Numbered from the stretch's first letter, positions 7,233-16,868 are shown. The stretch is 22,668 bases of DNA from Thecamonas trahens ATCC 50062 (GCF_000142905.1 NW_013657639.1:161255-183922); one strand, 5' to 3'. Numbers and translations: made by a program. The notes: generated by a model from the letters alone, not told the origin.

Positions 7233-9661
7233 TTAGGCGTAGCCGGCAGGGGCCTTGGCGCCACCGCCCATGCCCGAGAACATGGAGCGGTGGGTGGCGA
7301 CGTAGGCGGCACCGCCACCGACGACGACGACACCACCGACCGAGGCACCAGCGATGAGGGCGATCTTGCCAGCGTCGAGCGAAGGCGAGGCGCTGTTGTC
7401 GTTGCTGACCTCAATGCGGCCCTTGTGGGAGCGGTTGGAGAAGTCGTTGTTGCGGGTGGCCATGAACTCGTAGGTCGCCGGCGAGCTGTAGCGCATGAGG
7501 CCGAGGTCCTGGTAGGGGTTGGCCTCGTTCTGCTGGTCGTTGTTGAGCGAGTAGGTCGACCAGTGGATGACCATGTCGTACGCAGCGTTGTTGTTGATCG
7601 GCTGGTTGAACATGGTGATGTTCTCGGCGTACGCCGGGTAGTTGCCGGCCGACGTCTTGACCGCGCCCTCGGCGGGCTTGGCAAGCTCAACAAAGTTGGA
7701 GCGGTCCGTCTCGTCGGCGCCGTTGCCGGCACCGTCGGGCGTGGTGTTCGAGCCGGTCACCTGGCGGTGAATAAAGGTCGAGGTTGTGGCGCGCACAATG
7801 GTCGGCACGTAGTCGTACTCAACCGACGGGTAGTTCTGGACAATGTTGCCGCGCTGGCCCATGACGTTGAGGTTGATGATGCGGCCCTCGACCGGCGACG
7901 GCTTGACGATGAACGTCGACGAGCGGTCCTGGAAGGTCCGGCCCATCTGGTCCGTCGAGATCCGGAGCTTGAGGAGGATGTCGGTGCCATCGGAGCCGAC
8001 GTTGACCGTCGGGTCGCCCTGCCACGCGTAGTTGTCCTCGTTGTCGTTCATGTCGGCGTACGTGTTCCAGCCGTCGTAGTCCATCGTGGTGATGTTGTAC
8101 CGCATGCGGAAGACGCAGACCTGCTCGCGCGAGACGGCGGGCAGGCGCCACACGTAGCGGTTCTGCCACCCGTCGTCGCCGTTGCCGAGGTGGTTGATCC
8201 GCGACTTGATCATGGTGTCCGGGAAGCAGGCCGGCGCGGGAAGGCCCCAGGCCGGCGCCTCAACCCACTCAAACTCGGCAATAGCCTCGCACTCAGCCTG
8301 GTTGTTGATCGCCGAGCCCGAGGTGATCGGGTTGCCGGGCGTCTCCTCGCGAAGACCGGTGCAGTAGTGCTTGCCCTTGACGTTCTGCGACTCGGCGCGG
8401 TACATCGGGCAGAGCTCGTCCGAGCGCGAGGTGAAGATCGCGACATCCTTCCACGGCGACGGATGCCAGTACGGGTAGTAGTCGCGCTCCTCCGGGCACT
8501 CGTAGCCACGGCGGCGGTTGTTGGCGTTCTCGTCGTTGTTCTGGCGAGTCCGCATCGCAGTCGCATCCTCGGGGATGTTCTGGTCGGCGAGGAAGAGGCC
8601 AAGGTTGCGCTGGCGGGCCTTGCAGTCCGCCCAGTACGACGCCGACTCGTGGCGACCGTACTTGTGGTCCTTGTCCTTGTTCTCCGGGATCCGGGTCTGC
8701 TGCTGCCCGTTACGGATGCCAATGCCGCCGTTGTTGTCCTCACACATGTACTGCATGATGATCTGGCACTCGGCCGCGGCGTCGCCGCACGAGTGCTGGT
8801 TGGTCCACTCCACCTGGAGCTCGGAGCCACCGTAGTACTCCATCTGGTTCATGTTGTACCCACCCTTGTTGTTGTTCTGCGAGTCGAACAGACGGTTCGC
8901 GTCGTTGCGGTTCCTGTTCTCTCAACCAAGCACTCGCTTCCTGTGAGTCGGACTCCCTGGCCCTTGCCACTACCAAAAAAATTCACCATCAGGCCCCTCC
9001 CCCACCCCGACTGGCAATGGTGCGGCAGGTCGCCGTCATGCGCCAAGCGGGCTGGGTACAGGCGCACAACACCGGTGGCAGCCCCTAACGCCATCTCCAA
9101 CACTAGCCCCCTGCTCTGCACTGCTCCCACCCTCCCTGGGCGCCCTCCGGGCCAAGGGAGCCAATGTCGCCGCAATGTGCCGCCCGCGGAATAAAGGTGG
9201 CGGGACGACAAACGACCAGCAACCGGGCGAGACGGGGGCCAAAAAAAGGGGCCGCTCCCCCACCAGCCGCAGGGGCCCATGTACCGCTATGGGGCTCCCC
9301 AGGCGGTCTGACTCCGGTCACATCACACGCAAGGCCTTGCCATGCTCCCAAAGCACCGGGCGTGCCATGCCCCTCACCAGGGGGAAGATCCTTCTCGCCG
9401 AAGAAGCCGGTTCTGGGTTGGCCCATGGGCGGGCAAACAGAACACCCAAACCGACGAAGATTCACAGAAACAGCACTGTGCACGTGCCAACCTCCCCTCC
9501 GCACCCGGCCCACTACGGCCGGGCGACTTGCGACAACCCTACACGTACCGGTTGTCCTCATCGAGGCGGTTGTTGCTACCACGCGGGTTGTGCATGTAGA
9601 GGTCCGCGGACGCGCACGCAATGGTCAGGAGCAGAAAGGCTCCCACAAGCTGAAGCTTCAT
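7233..9661 (-). CDS. DD3-3-like secreted/membrane protein
   Basis: Modelled as exon 1 9661-9549, intron 9548-8914 and exon 2 8913-7233, giving 597 residues. Exon 1 encodes a signal peptide (MKLQLVGAFLLLTIACASA) and then DLYMHNPRGSNNRLDEDN. The splice joins this in phase to RNRNDANRLFDSQNNNKGGY, the continuation typical of Dictyostelium DD3-3. Further family blocks are SELQVEWTNQHSCG, YNITTMDYDGWNT, MGRTFQDRSSTF, NLNVMGQRGNIVQ and SVEYDYVPTIVR. Many cysteines and Asn residues suit an extracellular protein. A hydrophobic segment near the C terminus (about 560-585, IALIAGASVGGVVVVGGGAAYVA) is probably a membrane anchor with a short tail. DD3-3 was found as a cAMP-induced developmental protein in Dictyostelium; its biochemical role is not known to me. 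The ATG at 9661 was chosen because it begins the signal peptide. Confidence 0.9.
8914..9548 (-). other. 635-nt intron of the DD3-3-like gene
   Basis: The donor ACCG|GTACGT and the acceptor AACAG give phase 2 and restore the conserved DD3-3 N terminus exactly. This is the longest intron in the window. It has no conserved open frame on either strand. It holds A-tracts (8975-8981 and 9241-9247) and a perfect 7-bp hairpin CCCGGCC/GGCCGGG with a 6-nt loop near 9503-9522. I recognise no mobile element in it. Confidence 0.8.
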
Positions 9662-10343
9662 TCTTGATTTTTCAAGAGGAATGCCGTCCAATTCTGCGCC
9701 AACCGCCAACGTTCCATATTCTTCAACTCGTCGCCAATGCGCAACCAATCGGGCAAGTGGTTTGTTGCCACAATATCATTGGGTTTTTGACGACGACTCT
9801 GACGGAAAAAAATGTGCCCATTTCACGCCCCTCCCTCGAGCATACTCCCTCCTGCCCTGCCCTTCCCTTCCCTTACCTTACCTTGGCCTTCACTCTGTGT
9901 CTGTTGCGTGTTTGTGTGTATGCGGAGGACTACCCGCTGCCGTTATGCTGGTGGTCGTTGACAAGTCCACGGCTTGCCCTCTCCCTCTTCTCCGCGTTGC
10001 CTGCTGCTCCCCAACTGCTGACTTGCGTGCCAAGGCGAGGCTGTGCGCAAGCCTACCGACCGGCCTGTGCTTGGCCTTGTGACATGATCGAGATCGTCAT
10101 TTATGTGTTTGTGGATGGGCCAGAGCGAGCAGGAGCAGGGCGCGGCTGAGCTGGGGAAAAAAAAGCGGCCCAAATTTGCTGCAGGCATAGGTAGTGTGTG
10201 ACCTCATGTGGAGCCGTGAGTCACACGGTGGTTCGGGCGGCGGGGCGACAGCGACGACGACGACGGCGTTGGCTCGTGCCGGCGGCGTTCCAAGGCCGCC
10301 TGTGGGCGTGAGCGGGTATACTTGACGAGCCGGTGGGGGGAGG
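9662..10343. promoter_or_regulatory. 682-bp divergent promoter region
   Basis: This region lies between the starts of the DD3-3-like gene (-) and the seven-helix gene (+), so it should carry both promoters. It shows a small inverted repeat CTTGA-TTTT-TCAAG (9663-9676) against the DD3-3 ATG, an A7 tract (9806-9812), a CCTTCC/CTTACC pyrimidine stretch (about 9855-9885), and GGGGAAAAAAAAGCGGCCCAAAT-like sequence at 10154-10175. No coding frame here is convincing. Promoter assignment is inferred from position. Confidence 0.5.
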
Positions 10344-11405
10344 ATGCACAACCACCGGCAGTTGCGGTGGCATTGGGCAGTTGTGTCTGCGGTGCTTGTT
10401 GTGGTTTACAGCGTGGTGGGCGTCTTTGGTGGCCTGTGCTTCGCCAAGCAGATGAAGCAGCGCGGGCACCTGTGGCAGCGACTCTTCTACCTCTTCCTCA
10501 TGCTCGGATGTGGCGGGCGTGTGGTCTACTTTGGCATTCTCGAGTATATCACCGTTGCCGATGCCCGCATACCTACCTCTCTGCTCTTTGTGGCCAACAC
10601 CGTCTCGCCCTTTCTCTTCTTCTCGGCCTTTCTCATCCTCCTCTTCCTCCTCGTCGAGATCTACCACGGCGAGCTTCGCCACGCCCGGCTCTTTGTCACC
10701 CTCAACGTGATGATGTACGCTACCTACGGTGCGTGCGTCATCACCAACTGCATCATTGCTCGCAACGACGGCTACAACGAGGACCGCCGGTCGACAAAGC
10801 TGGAGAACGCCGTCATTGTCTCGTCGGCGTCCATGTATCTCATCACTGCCGCCTGCTTTGCCGTCTACGGCGCACGCCTTCGTGTCGTCATCCGCAAGCT
10901 CGCCCTCAACAAGATCCGCACCCAGCTGCTCTTCAAGATCACGTCCATCGCCACTGTGGTGACCGTCTTCTTTGTCATTCGCTCGGGCTTTGTCCTCTAC
11001 GCCATGATCCACCAGCACGTCAACCTCGACTGGTGGTTCGTCGGCCTCTACTACATCATTCTCGAGGCTACCCCCATGGTCTGTATGCTCTACATTCTCC
11101 GCCGCCACTCGCTCTCCAACCCGGGCTACGAGTCGTCGTCGGGCAAGCTCATCGTCAACCAGCGCGAGAAGCACCCCGCGTACCTTTCCCTCGCGCACAC
11201 TGCTGCTCCGCCGCCCACACCACCCTCACCCTACATCTCCTACGCAGCATACACCGCTCGCGATCCCCTCCTTCCCTCTTCTGGCGGCGCCCTTCCGCCC
11301 GTCTCAAGCCATGCGCCCGGCCCGTCCGTCTCCCAACCTCTGCCCGCCCGCCCGCCTGCATCATCTGCTGCCGCCCGTCTGTCCACCGGCTCGGTGGAGA
11401 AGTGA
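10344..11405 (+). CDS. THH1/TOM1/TOM3-type seven-helix membrane protein
   Basis: A 353-residue intron-free protein. Seven hydrophobic segments fall at about residues 11-33, 46-66, 79-107, 115-138, 156-177, 195-220 and 229-252. The block FLLVEIYHGELR after helix 3 corresponds to the family's WAEIYHQAR, and the last helix YYIILEATPMVCMLYILRR corresponds to the plant TOM1 Y-x-x-x-E-x-x-P-S-A-L-V-L-x-x-L-R-K. This family (related to GPR137/TPRA-like proteins) comprises endomembrane or tonoplast seven-helix proteins. Plant members are known as host factors for tobamovirus replication; the cellular role is poorly defined, with GPR137 linked to lysosomal signalling in animals. The C-terminal 95 residues are a Pro/Ser/Ala-rich tail of low complexity, probably cytosolic and disordered. 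The ATG at 10344 puts a short basic N terminus before helix 1. Family placement is likely, not certain. Confidence 0.8.
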   Translation: MHNHRQLRWHWAVVSAVLVVVYSVVGVFGGLCFAKQMKQRGHLWQRLFYLFLMLGCGGRVVYFGILEYITVADARIPTSLLFVANTVSPFLFFSAFLILLFLLVEIYHGELRHARLFVTLNVMMYATYGACVITNCIIARNDGYNEDRRSTKLENAVIVSSASMYLITAACFAVYGARLRVVIRKLALNKIRTQLLFKITSIATVVTVFFVIRSGFVLYAMIHQHVNLDWWFVGLYYIILEATPMVCMLYILRRHSLSNPGYESSSGKLIVNQREKHPAYLSLAHTAAPPPTPPSPYISYAAYTARDPLLPSSGGALPPVSSHAPGPSVSQPLPARPPASSAAARLSTGSVEK

Positions 11406-11436
11406 ACACCACATCAGTTCTCTGGCCCGACTCCTT

Positions 11437-11453
11437 CCCCCCCCCCCCCCCCC
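11437..11453 (+). repeat. Homopolymer of 17 C
   Basis: A C17 run lies 32 bp after the stop of the seven-helix gene. It stands in the 213-bp spacer before the Reeler-DOMON gene, which holds no other feature I can name. Confidence 0.9.
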
Positions 11454-11618
11454 GACTGCTCTTTTCTGCCTGTCCGACCACAAGCTGCGGTGCGAGCCCC
11501 ACATCTTGTTCGTGACCAGCCAGCTCCAGCCAGCCACTCTGCCCCCAGCCGCACCCACTGCCTGTATGAGCATTCGTCTCTTGGGACCCTTTGACTTGCA
11601 ATACCTTTGACTTGCAAC

Positions 11619-14600
11619 ATGGTGGTGCATGGTGGAGCAGTGCTTCTCCTCATCACTCTGGTCGTCTCCCTCTGCCATGGCTATCCCACTGGTGCCGGCA
11701 ACTGCTACACTCCCGGCTCGAGTCCGCACGGTACGGGTGGAGCAGGTGCGGGGGGAAGGGGGGGGGGGGGGGACTNNNNNNNNNNNNNNNNNNNNNNNNN
11801 NNNNNNNNNNNNNNNNNNNNNNNNNNNNNNNNNNNNNNNNNNNNNNNNNNNNNNNNNNNNNNNNNNNNNNNNNNNNNNNNNNNNNNNCGCACGGTACGGG
11901 TGGGAGGCGAGGTGGCGGGGGAGGGGGGGGGGGGGAGGGGGGGGGAGGGTGTTGGAGAGAGACTCACGTAAGGGAGCATGTGTGTGTGTGTGTATGTGTA
12001 TGTCTGTCTCTCTCTCTGTGCATGTGTGTGCATGTGTGTGCATGTGTGTGCATGTGCGGCCTTTCGTGTTGCTGTGGTACATGTCGTTGCCGCCTCCACT
12101 TCCGATCGTCGCCGCCTTGACATGGTAGGGGCCGAGAAACCGGCTACGGGCATCGTCCCCTCGCCTGCTTTCTTCTACTTTGCAGAAAACGGGCCCGGCG
12201 TGCCGCTGACTCTTCAGTCTTCCGCTGCTGATACCATCTACCGCGGCTTTCTCCTGTTTGCCTCTGACCCAGCGTCGTCGCCGACTTCGCCGCGGTACGG
12301 CGCGCTGGACATCACCTCGGGCGCGATGAAGTCCAAGACCTGCGACGGCTCAGCCGTCGCTACCCTCACCCATACCGCGCGTTCGGCCAAGCTCACACTC
12401 GCCACCACATGGCATCCGCCGGCGGTTGCATCCGAGAACGCGCCCGTCGCTGATCACGTCGCCATCCACGCTGTCGTCGTGACAGAGACCCCGTACTGGT
12501 ACCGTGCCGTCTCGGGCGTCATGCACCATGTCGACGCCTACAATGTTCGCCTCGCCCACGCCGACGGCTCATCGGCAGGTGCCTCGCACCTCTCTCCCCC
12601 GTTCTCCCGCGCAACTCTCGACTACTCGGCACTGGTCACCTCCAACTTGCTCAACATCTCGTCTGACTTTATGGGGCCCGGTCGGCCTGAGCTCTTCTCC
12701 GAAGATCTTGGCCTTGCCGGCGTTGTTATTCCGCCGGCAGGCCTCAACGTCTTGCTGCCTGGATCGGGGTTGTACGAGCTCGTTGTCGATGTCCGCGGCG
12801 ACGACGGTACCCTTGCCAAAGAGTACATCATCCACGTCGAGGCCCGCATCCACAACGCCTCCTGCGCCGCCACCCGCCCCATTGTCAACGACATCCTCCT
12901 CTCAGGCCTTGCTGCGTCGGCGCTCTCGCCGCCGTTTGACCCTGCGGCAGATGCCGCCTCGGGCACTCGCTACGCCGCCGCCGCCGCCGCCTCCGAGTCC
13001 GAGGTCGTGTTTGGTGTCGACGTGACCCCCGCGGCTGCCCGCACACCGTCACCATCGCCTCGCTCAACTCGTCCGAAGAGTGGCGCTACGTCGGCGACGG
13101 CTTTGTCTGGTCCGCCTCGCTTCCGCTCGTCACAGGCACCAACTCGTTTGCAGTCAACGTCACCGGTGACGCCGCCTGGTCGTCGTATGTTCTCGACATC
13201 ACCCGCGCCTCACCACCACCGCCGCCGCCATCGCCGCCGCCTCCGTTTCCACCCTCACCGCCGCCCCCATCCCCACCACCATCATCGTTTGCTTCACCAC
13301 CACCGCCACCGCTGTCGCCGCCGCCGTCGCCGCCGCCGTCGCCACCGCCGTCGCCTCCACCACCAACGGTCCCAACTTATCTTTACTCGATCGTCGTCGA
13401 CCAGGCTACCGACTACTCAGTCTCGTGGGCGCTCGACAGCGTCGCAGGCACGCTCGCGGTCCAGCTCCGTGCCGAGACTCAGGGCTGGATCGGCTTTGGC
13501 TTCTCGCCCTCGGGCTCCATGGCCAACGCCGACGTTTGGATCGCCTGGATCGACGACAGCCCGGGTTCGAGCTGCGCTGCAGGCTGCGTATTTGACTACA
13601 ACGTCAATGGTCACACCCGCCCCTCGCTGGATGCCCAGCAAGATGTGGTGCTCTCCCGCGCCGTGCGGGAGGGCGGCTACCTCGTCGTCGACCTCGTCCG
13701 CGCGCTCAACACCGGCGACAGCGACGACTGGGAAATTGACGTCAACGCAGCCGCGCCCATCGCTACCATTCACGCCGTCCGCATCGAGGCTTCTGGCCTG
13801 CCGTCGTCCGACGGAACCGGATTCTCCATCCACACTGCCGGCAATGCCGCGACAACCATCGACTACGCCCGACGGCCGACCGACCCGCCACCGCCGCCGC
13901 CGGCGCCGTCCAGCTCGTCACCGGCGCCTGTCGTGTCCGACTCGACCCGGCCCAAGGCCACCACCGTCCACATTGTCCACGGTCTCCTTGCTGTCGTTGT
14001 CTGGCTCGTCATGCAGCCGCTCTCCTTCATCTTTGTCCGCTACATCCGCTTCTACCGCAAGCAGCAGGCCAAGGATCAGGAGCGGGCCGAGATGTGGCGC
14101 CGCCGCAACGAGAGGCTTGCCGGCGAAACCCTGCCGTCGCCGTCAAACCCGCCGTCGGTGTCGGATGAGCCCGAGCTCGACGAGTCTGGCCACGTCGTCA
14201 CACGCATGGTTCTCCCGTCGGACGTGCTGCCGAACCGCCGCCCGGGCCTCCTCTTTGCCGCCGAGGCCCTCGGGGTGCTCGTCACTTTTGTTGTGGTGGT
14301 CATGGGCCTCGCCTCTGTCGACGGCTCAAACGGCGCCCACGCCCTACACATGTGGGGTGGCGTGGCGCTTTTTGCCTCGGCCGTCGTCCAGCTCGCCCTT
14401 GCCTTTATGACCCGCTCGGTCGAGGCTGCCACCTGCTATCGCCCGACCCACGACACACTCCAGGGCGTGAACTGGCTCCTCGCCCTCGTCGTCTCGCTTA
14501 ACGGCCTCGTCATCGCGGTATCGCCGTGGTACCTGCACATCCTGGTCTGGTTCTTTGCCTTTGGCGCCATCGTCGTTGTTGCCGTTCTCGCCTACAAGAA

Positions 14601-15216
14601 GCACGCCTGGCGCAAGGCCGCCGCCGCCGCCGCTGCCAACGCGAGCGAGACAATTGCGGCTGCCCGCGCCGGCGATTCGCCGTCGACAGCCTCGTTTGAC
14701 GCCTCGGCGTCAGCCGACTCTGAGCATCGTCCGGCCGGCGCATCCGCAGCTCCCGCCAAGCCGTCCAAGCCTGCCTTTGGCGACGACGCGCGATCCGCCT
14801 CCGGCGGCTACTCGTCGTACTACGATGACGACCAAGGTGACACAAAGCCAGTTCCCAAGCCCGTCGCTCCGGGCCCTGAATCAGTGTCGGCTGACGAGCC
14901 TGTGGCGTTGGGCGACGTTGCTCTGCAGCCGATCGCGCCGCCGACCGACGATGCTGCGCCGAGTCAATCCCGGCGCGATGCTCGCCGTCGCGTACCTGCG
15001 TCCACGTCCACGCCCACGCCCAAGCCCGTCCGCCGCGCACCAGCGCCACCCCAGACTGCCCCTGTACCAGCTCCTGCCGCCCCGGCTCCAGAGTTCAACG
15101 CCGACTTTGGCGCTGCTTTTGAGGCCGACTTTAACGAGTTCACTGAGCCCAAGCCCAAGCTCAAGCCCAACCCCGCTTCCGAGCCCGGAGCATCTTTCAG
15201 CTCGTTTAGCGAGTAA
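11619..15216 (+). CDS. Reeler-DOMON-cytochrome b561 protein (FRRS1-like), frameshifted as read
   Basis: Modelled as exon 1 11619-11730 (signal peptide AVLLLITLVVSLCHG, then YPTGAGNCYTPG), an intron with an assembly gap, and exon 2 12129-15216; about 1066 residues. Domains in order: Reeler (about 12190-12550, with GFLLFASD, C, THT and YWYRAVSG); an extracellular beta-sandwich region (to about 13200); an extensin-like SPPPP linker (13205-13370); DOMON (13375-13870, with GWIGFGFSPSGSMANADVW, including the conserved Met); and a cytochrome b561 core (13965-14610) of five or six helices. A 200-residue cytosolic tail follows. Such proteins pass electrons across membranes, often as ferric reductases. 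Coding switches frame near 13028-13042; one missing base in ACCCCCG would explain it. Conserved heme histidines are visible in VHIVHG, HALHMWGG and PTHDTLQG, but the helix-3 histidine is replaced (LLFAAEALG, about 14247-14273). Confidence 0.85.
11731..12128 (+). other. Intron of the Reeler-DOMON gene, containing the assembly gap
   Basis: The donor CACG|GTACGG and the acceptor CATGGTAG restore the frame (phase 1) between the mature N terminus and the Reeler domain. The intron holds a G15 run before the gap, a G-rich stretch after it, and a (GT)n/CATGTGTG repeat at about 11979-12056. Its true length is unknown because of the 112 Ns. Confidence 0.75.
11776..11887. other. Assembly gap (112 N)
   Basis: Unknown bases. 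The sequence CGCACGGTACGGGTGG occurs on both flanks (11725-11740 and 11888-11903), so the exon 1/donor junction is present twice. Either the intron contains a duplication, or the two contig ends overlap and the gap is artificial. Confidence 0.98.
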
Positions 15217-15236
15217 ATGCGACTCTTGCACGGCGA

Positions 15237-16868
15237 CTACACCCGCGCAAGCTCGAGCATGGCATGCCCGAGCATGACCTCGCCGAGACCCGGATACAGG
15301 TGGTTCATGTGCTCCGGCAAGAGGCCGACAATGTTGTCGAGCTGGGGTGACGGCTGGTGGGCCAGGATGGAGGCCATCTGGTAGTTGAAGCCAACGGCGC
15401 GCATGGCAGCGGAGCGGAGCTGGGCAAAGTGCCACTGCCAGACGATGGCGGCCACTGCGTGGGTCAGCGCCGTTCGGGTCTTCATCACCGCAAACGATGG
15501 TGGGAGGTGGCCGCCGTCACGGCCCCAGTCGATGCGGAGGCCCGAAAAGAAGGTTTGCAGCTCGACGTCGTCGCGAACGGCCTCATCCGAGTCGTACGCG
15601 GCAATCACAAATTCCACCGCGTCGTCGAGGTGCGCGCGCCACTCGGATGCGCGCTGGTGCGCCCACGGAAGTGGCGACGCGGGATCGCGAAAGACTGACA
15701 ATCCGCGGTTCGCCATCCACTCGTCATAGTCCCCAAACGTGCAGGTGCGCCAAGCATGCTGGGCCGCGGCCACCGCGCCGCCTCGGGTCAGCCCAAACCC
15801 GCGCTCGAGGAGACCGCCCTCGACCAGCAGCGCCTCCGCGAGGTCAACCTTGCTCGCCCACCGGGACCCGATCTTGGGCGCAAGCAGCTCGCGGATCGGG
15901 TGGCCGGGCGAGAGCGCGGCGCCGACGTGGTACGCCACGAGGCCTTCGATCCGCAGATGGAAGCAGACAAGTGACGAAAGGATAGTGTCGGCAAGGAGGC
16001 CACCCCGCGCGAGCGTCAGCAGGACGTCGGTCCGTGGATCCGGCGCGTGGATAATGACGTCCGCGGTGTGGTTCCACACGCCAAGCAGGGTCAATTTTGA
16101 AGGCATGGCAACGTTGGGCTCCTCCGAGAAGAACACCGGCGAGAGATCAAGGCTGATGTGGTCGTCAGTCCGCTCGAATGCCTGCCAATGCGAGAGGTTG
16201 GCGACGAGCTCCCACAGCACCGGGTGGTTGCGGATCTTTGCGAGCTTCATCCGGTGCGAGGCCCGCGTCGCAAACATTCCCAGTCCACCGTCACCCATCA
16301 GTGCCGACCGGCCGTAAGGCGGATACGTGAGCCAGTTCTCGAGACGGGCCTCGGCGCCGTACCCGAGCTCAATCTCCTCGTCGAGCTCGACCCGTACTGG
16401 CGCTGGCGTCTCGCAATCGTCAAACAGACTTTCTGCCAGCCGCTGCTCGGCCGCCACCCACGATGGCTCGGCGGCGTCGAGGTACAGTACCGGTGATGCC
16501 GCCGCCAGGGCTGCCAACCATGACCGCACGTGCGCCAGAGCTGCGGCGGGCAAGTGAGCAAGCGACAAGCCGGCAGCCGGCGCAGCACTGGCCGGCGCCG
16601 GGAGGAGCAGATGTGGGAGGACGTTGGCGAGGGCCGGCGGTGGGAAGTACGCCGCGATGCAGCATGGCGGCATGTCCGATGAAGGCGAGGCGGCTGTGGT
16701 GCGAGTCGGCGCGGCTAGGGCAAAGAGGAAGGCTGCGCCCGGGTCGACGCCTCCCATGACCAGACCGAGTGTGGTGGTGACGACTGGCGTGAGGTACCAG
16801 ACGAGGGCGGCGAGAGTGGCAAAGGTGGCGAGGGTCGCGACGGCGACAATCTTTGTGCATGTAACCAT
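15237..16868 (-). CDS. Membrane-anchored lipoxygenase-like protein, iron ligands lost
   Basis: A 543-residue intron-free protein. Residues 5-37 form an N-terminal hydrophobic anchor or signal. The middle and C-terminal parts follow the lipoxygenase catalytic-domain pattern: LLTLARGGLLADTILSSLV (283-301), a helix with His304, HPIRELLAP (323-331), LLVEGGLLERGFG (347-359), WMANRGL (384-390), and AAYDSDEAVRDDVELQTFF (423-441, matching the Y-x-S-D-E-A-V-x-x-D-x-E-L-Q block). In active enzymes the first iron-binding helix carries His-x4-His. Here it is HLRIEG, so the second His is Gly309. The second helix's A-Q-H is A-Q-L (482-484), and the terminal Ile is absent (ends LARV). The fold assignment rests on several ordered matches; it is probably not an iron dioxygenase. 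The protein is also shorter than usual (about 660 residues in animals) and lacks a PLAT domain. Its stop lies 20 bp from the Reeler-DOMON gene stop. Confidence 0.7.
   Translation of the reverse strand: MVTCTKIVAVATLATFATLAALVWYLTPVVTTTLGLVMGGVDPGAAFLFALAAPTRTTAASPSSDMPPCCIAAYFPPPALANVLPHLLLPAPASAAPAAGLSLAHLPAAALAHVRSWLAALAAASPVLYLDAAEPSWVAAEQRLAESLFDDCETPAPVRVELDEEIELGYGAEARLENWLTYPPYGRSALMGDGGLGMFATRASHRMKLAKIRNHPVLWELVANLSHWQAFERTDDHISLDLSPVFFSEEPNVAMPSKLTLLGVWNHTADVIIHAPDPRTDVLLTLARGGLLADTILSSLVCFHLRIEGLVAYHVGAALSPGHPIRELLAPKIGSRWASKVDLAEALLVEGGLLERGFGLTRGGAVAAAQHAWRTCTFGDYDEWMANRGLSVFRDPASPLPWAHQRASEWRAHLDDAVEFVIAAYDSDEAVRDDVELQTFFSGLRIDWGRDGGHLPPSFAVMKTRTALTHAVAAIVWQWHFAQLRSAAMRAVGFNYQMASILAHQPSPQLDNIVGLLPEHMNHLYPGLGEVMLGHAMLELARV

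Noticed and set aside
6984..9194. 736-residue plus-strand open frame
   Set aside because: It is antisense to the DD3-3-like gene, low in complexity (Val/Arg/Gly) and kept open by GC bias.
9103..9621. 172-residue minus-strand open frame in the DD3-3 intron
   Set aside because: It runs out of exon 1 in another frame and has no recognisable domain. The phase-correct splice explains the region.
13043..14410. Continuation of the Reeler frame as a His/Arg/Pro-rich protein
   Set aside because: It is the shadow of the extensin-like linker and DOMON/b561 coding in another frame. The domains are recognisable only in the alternative frame.
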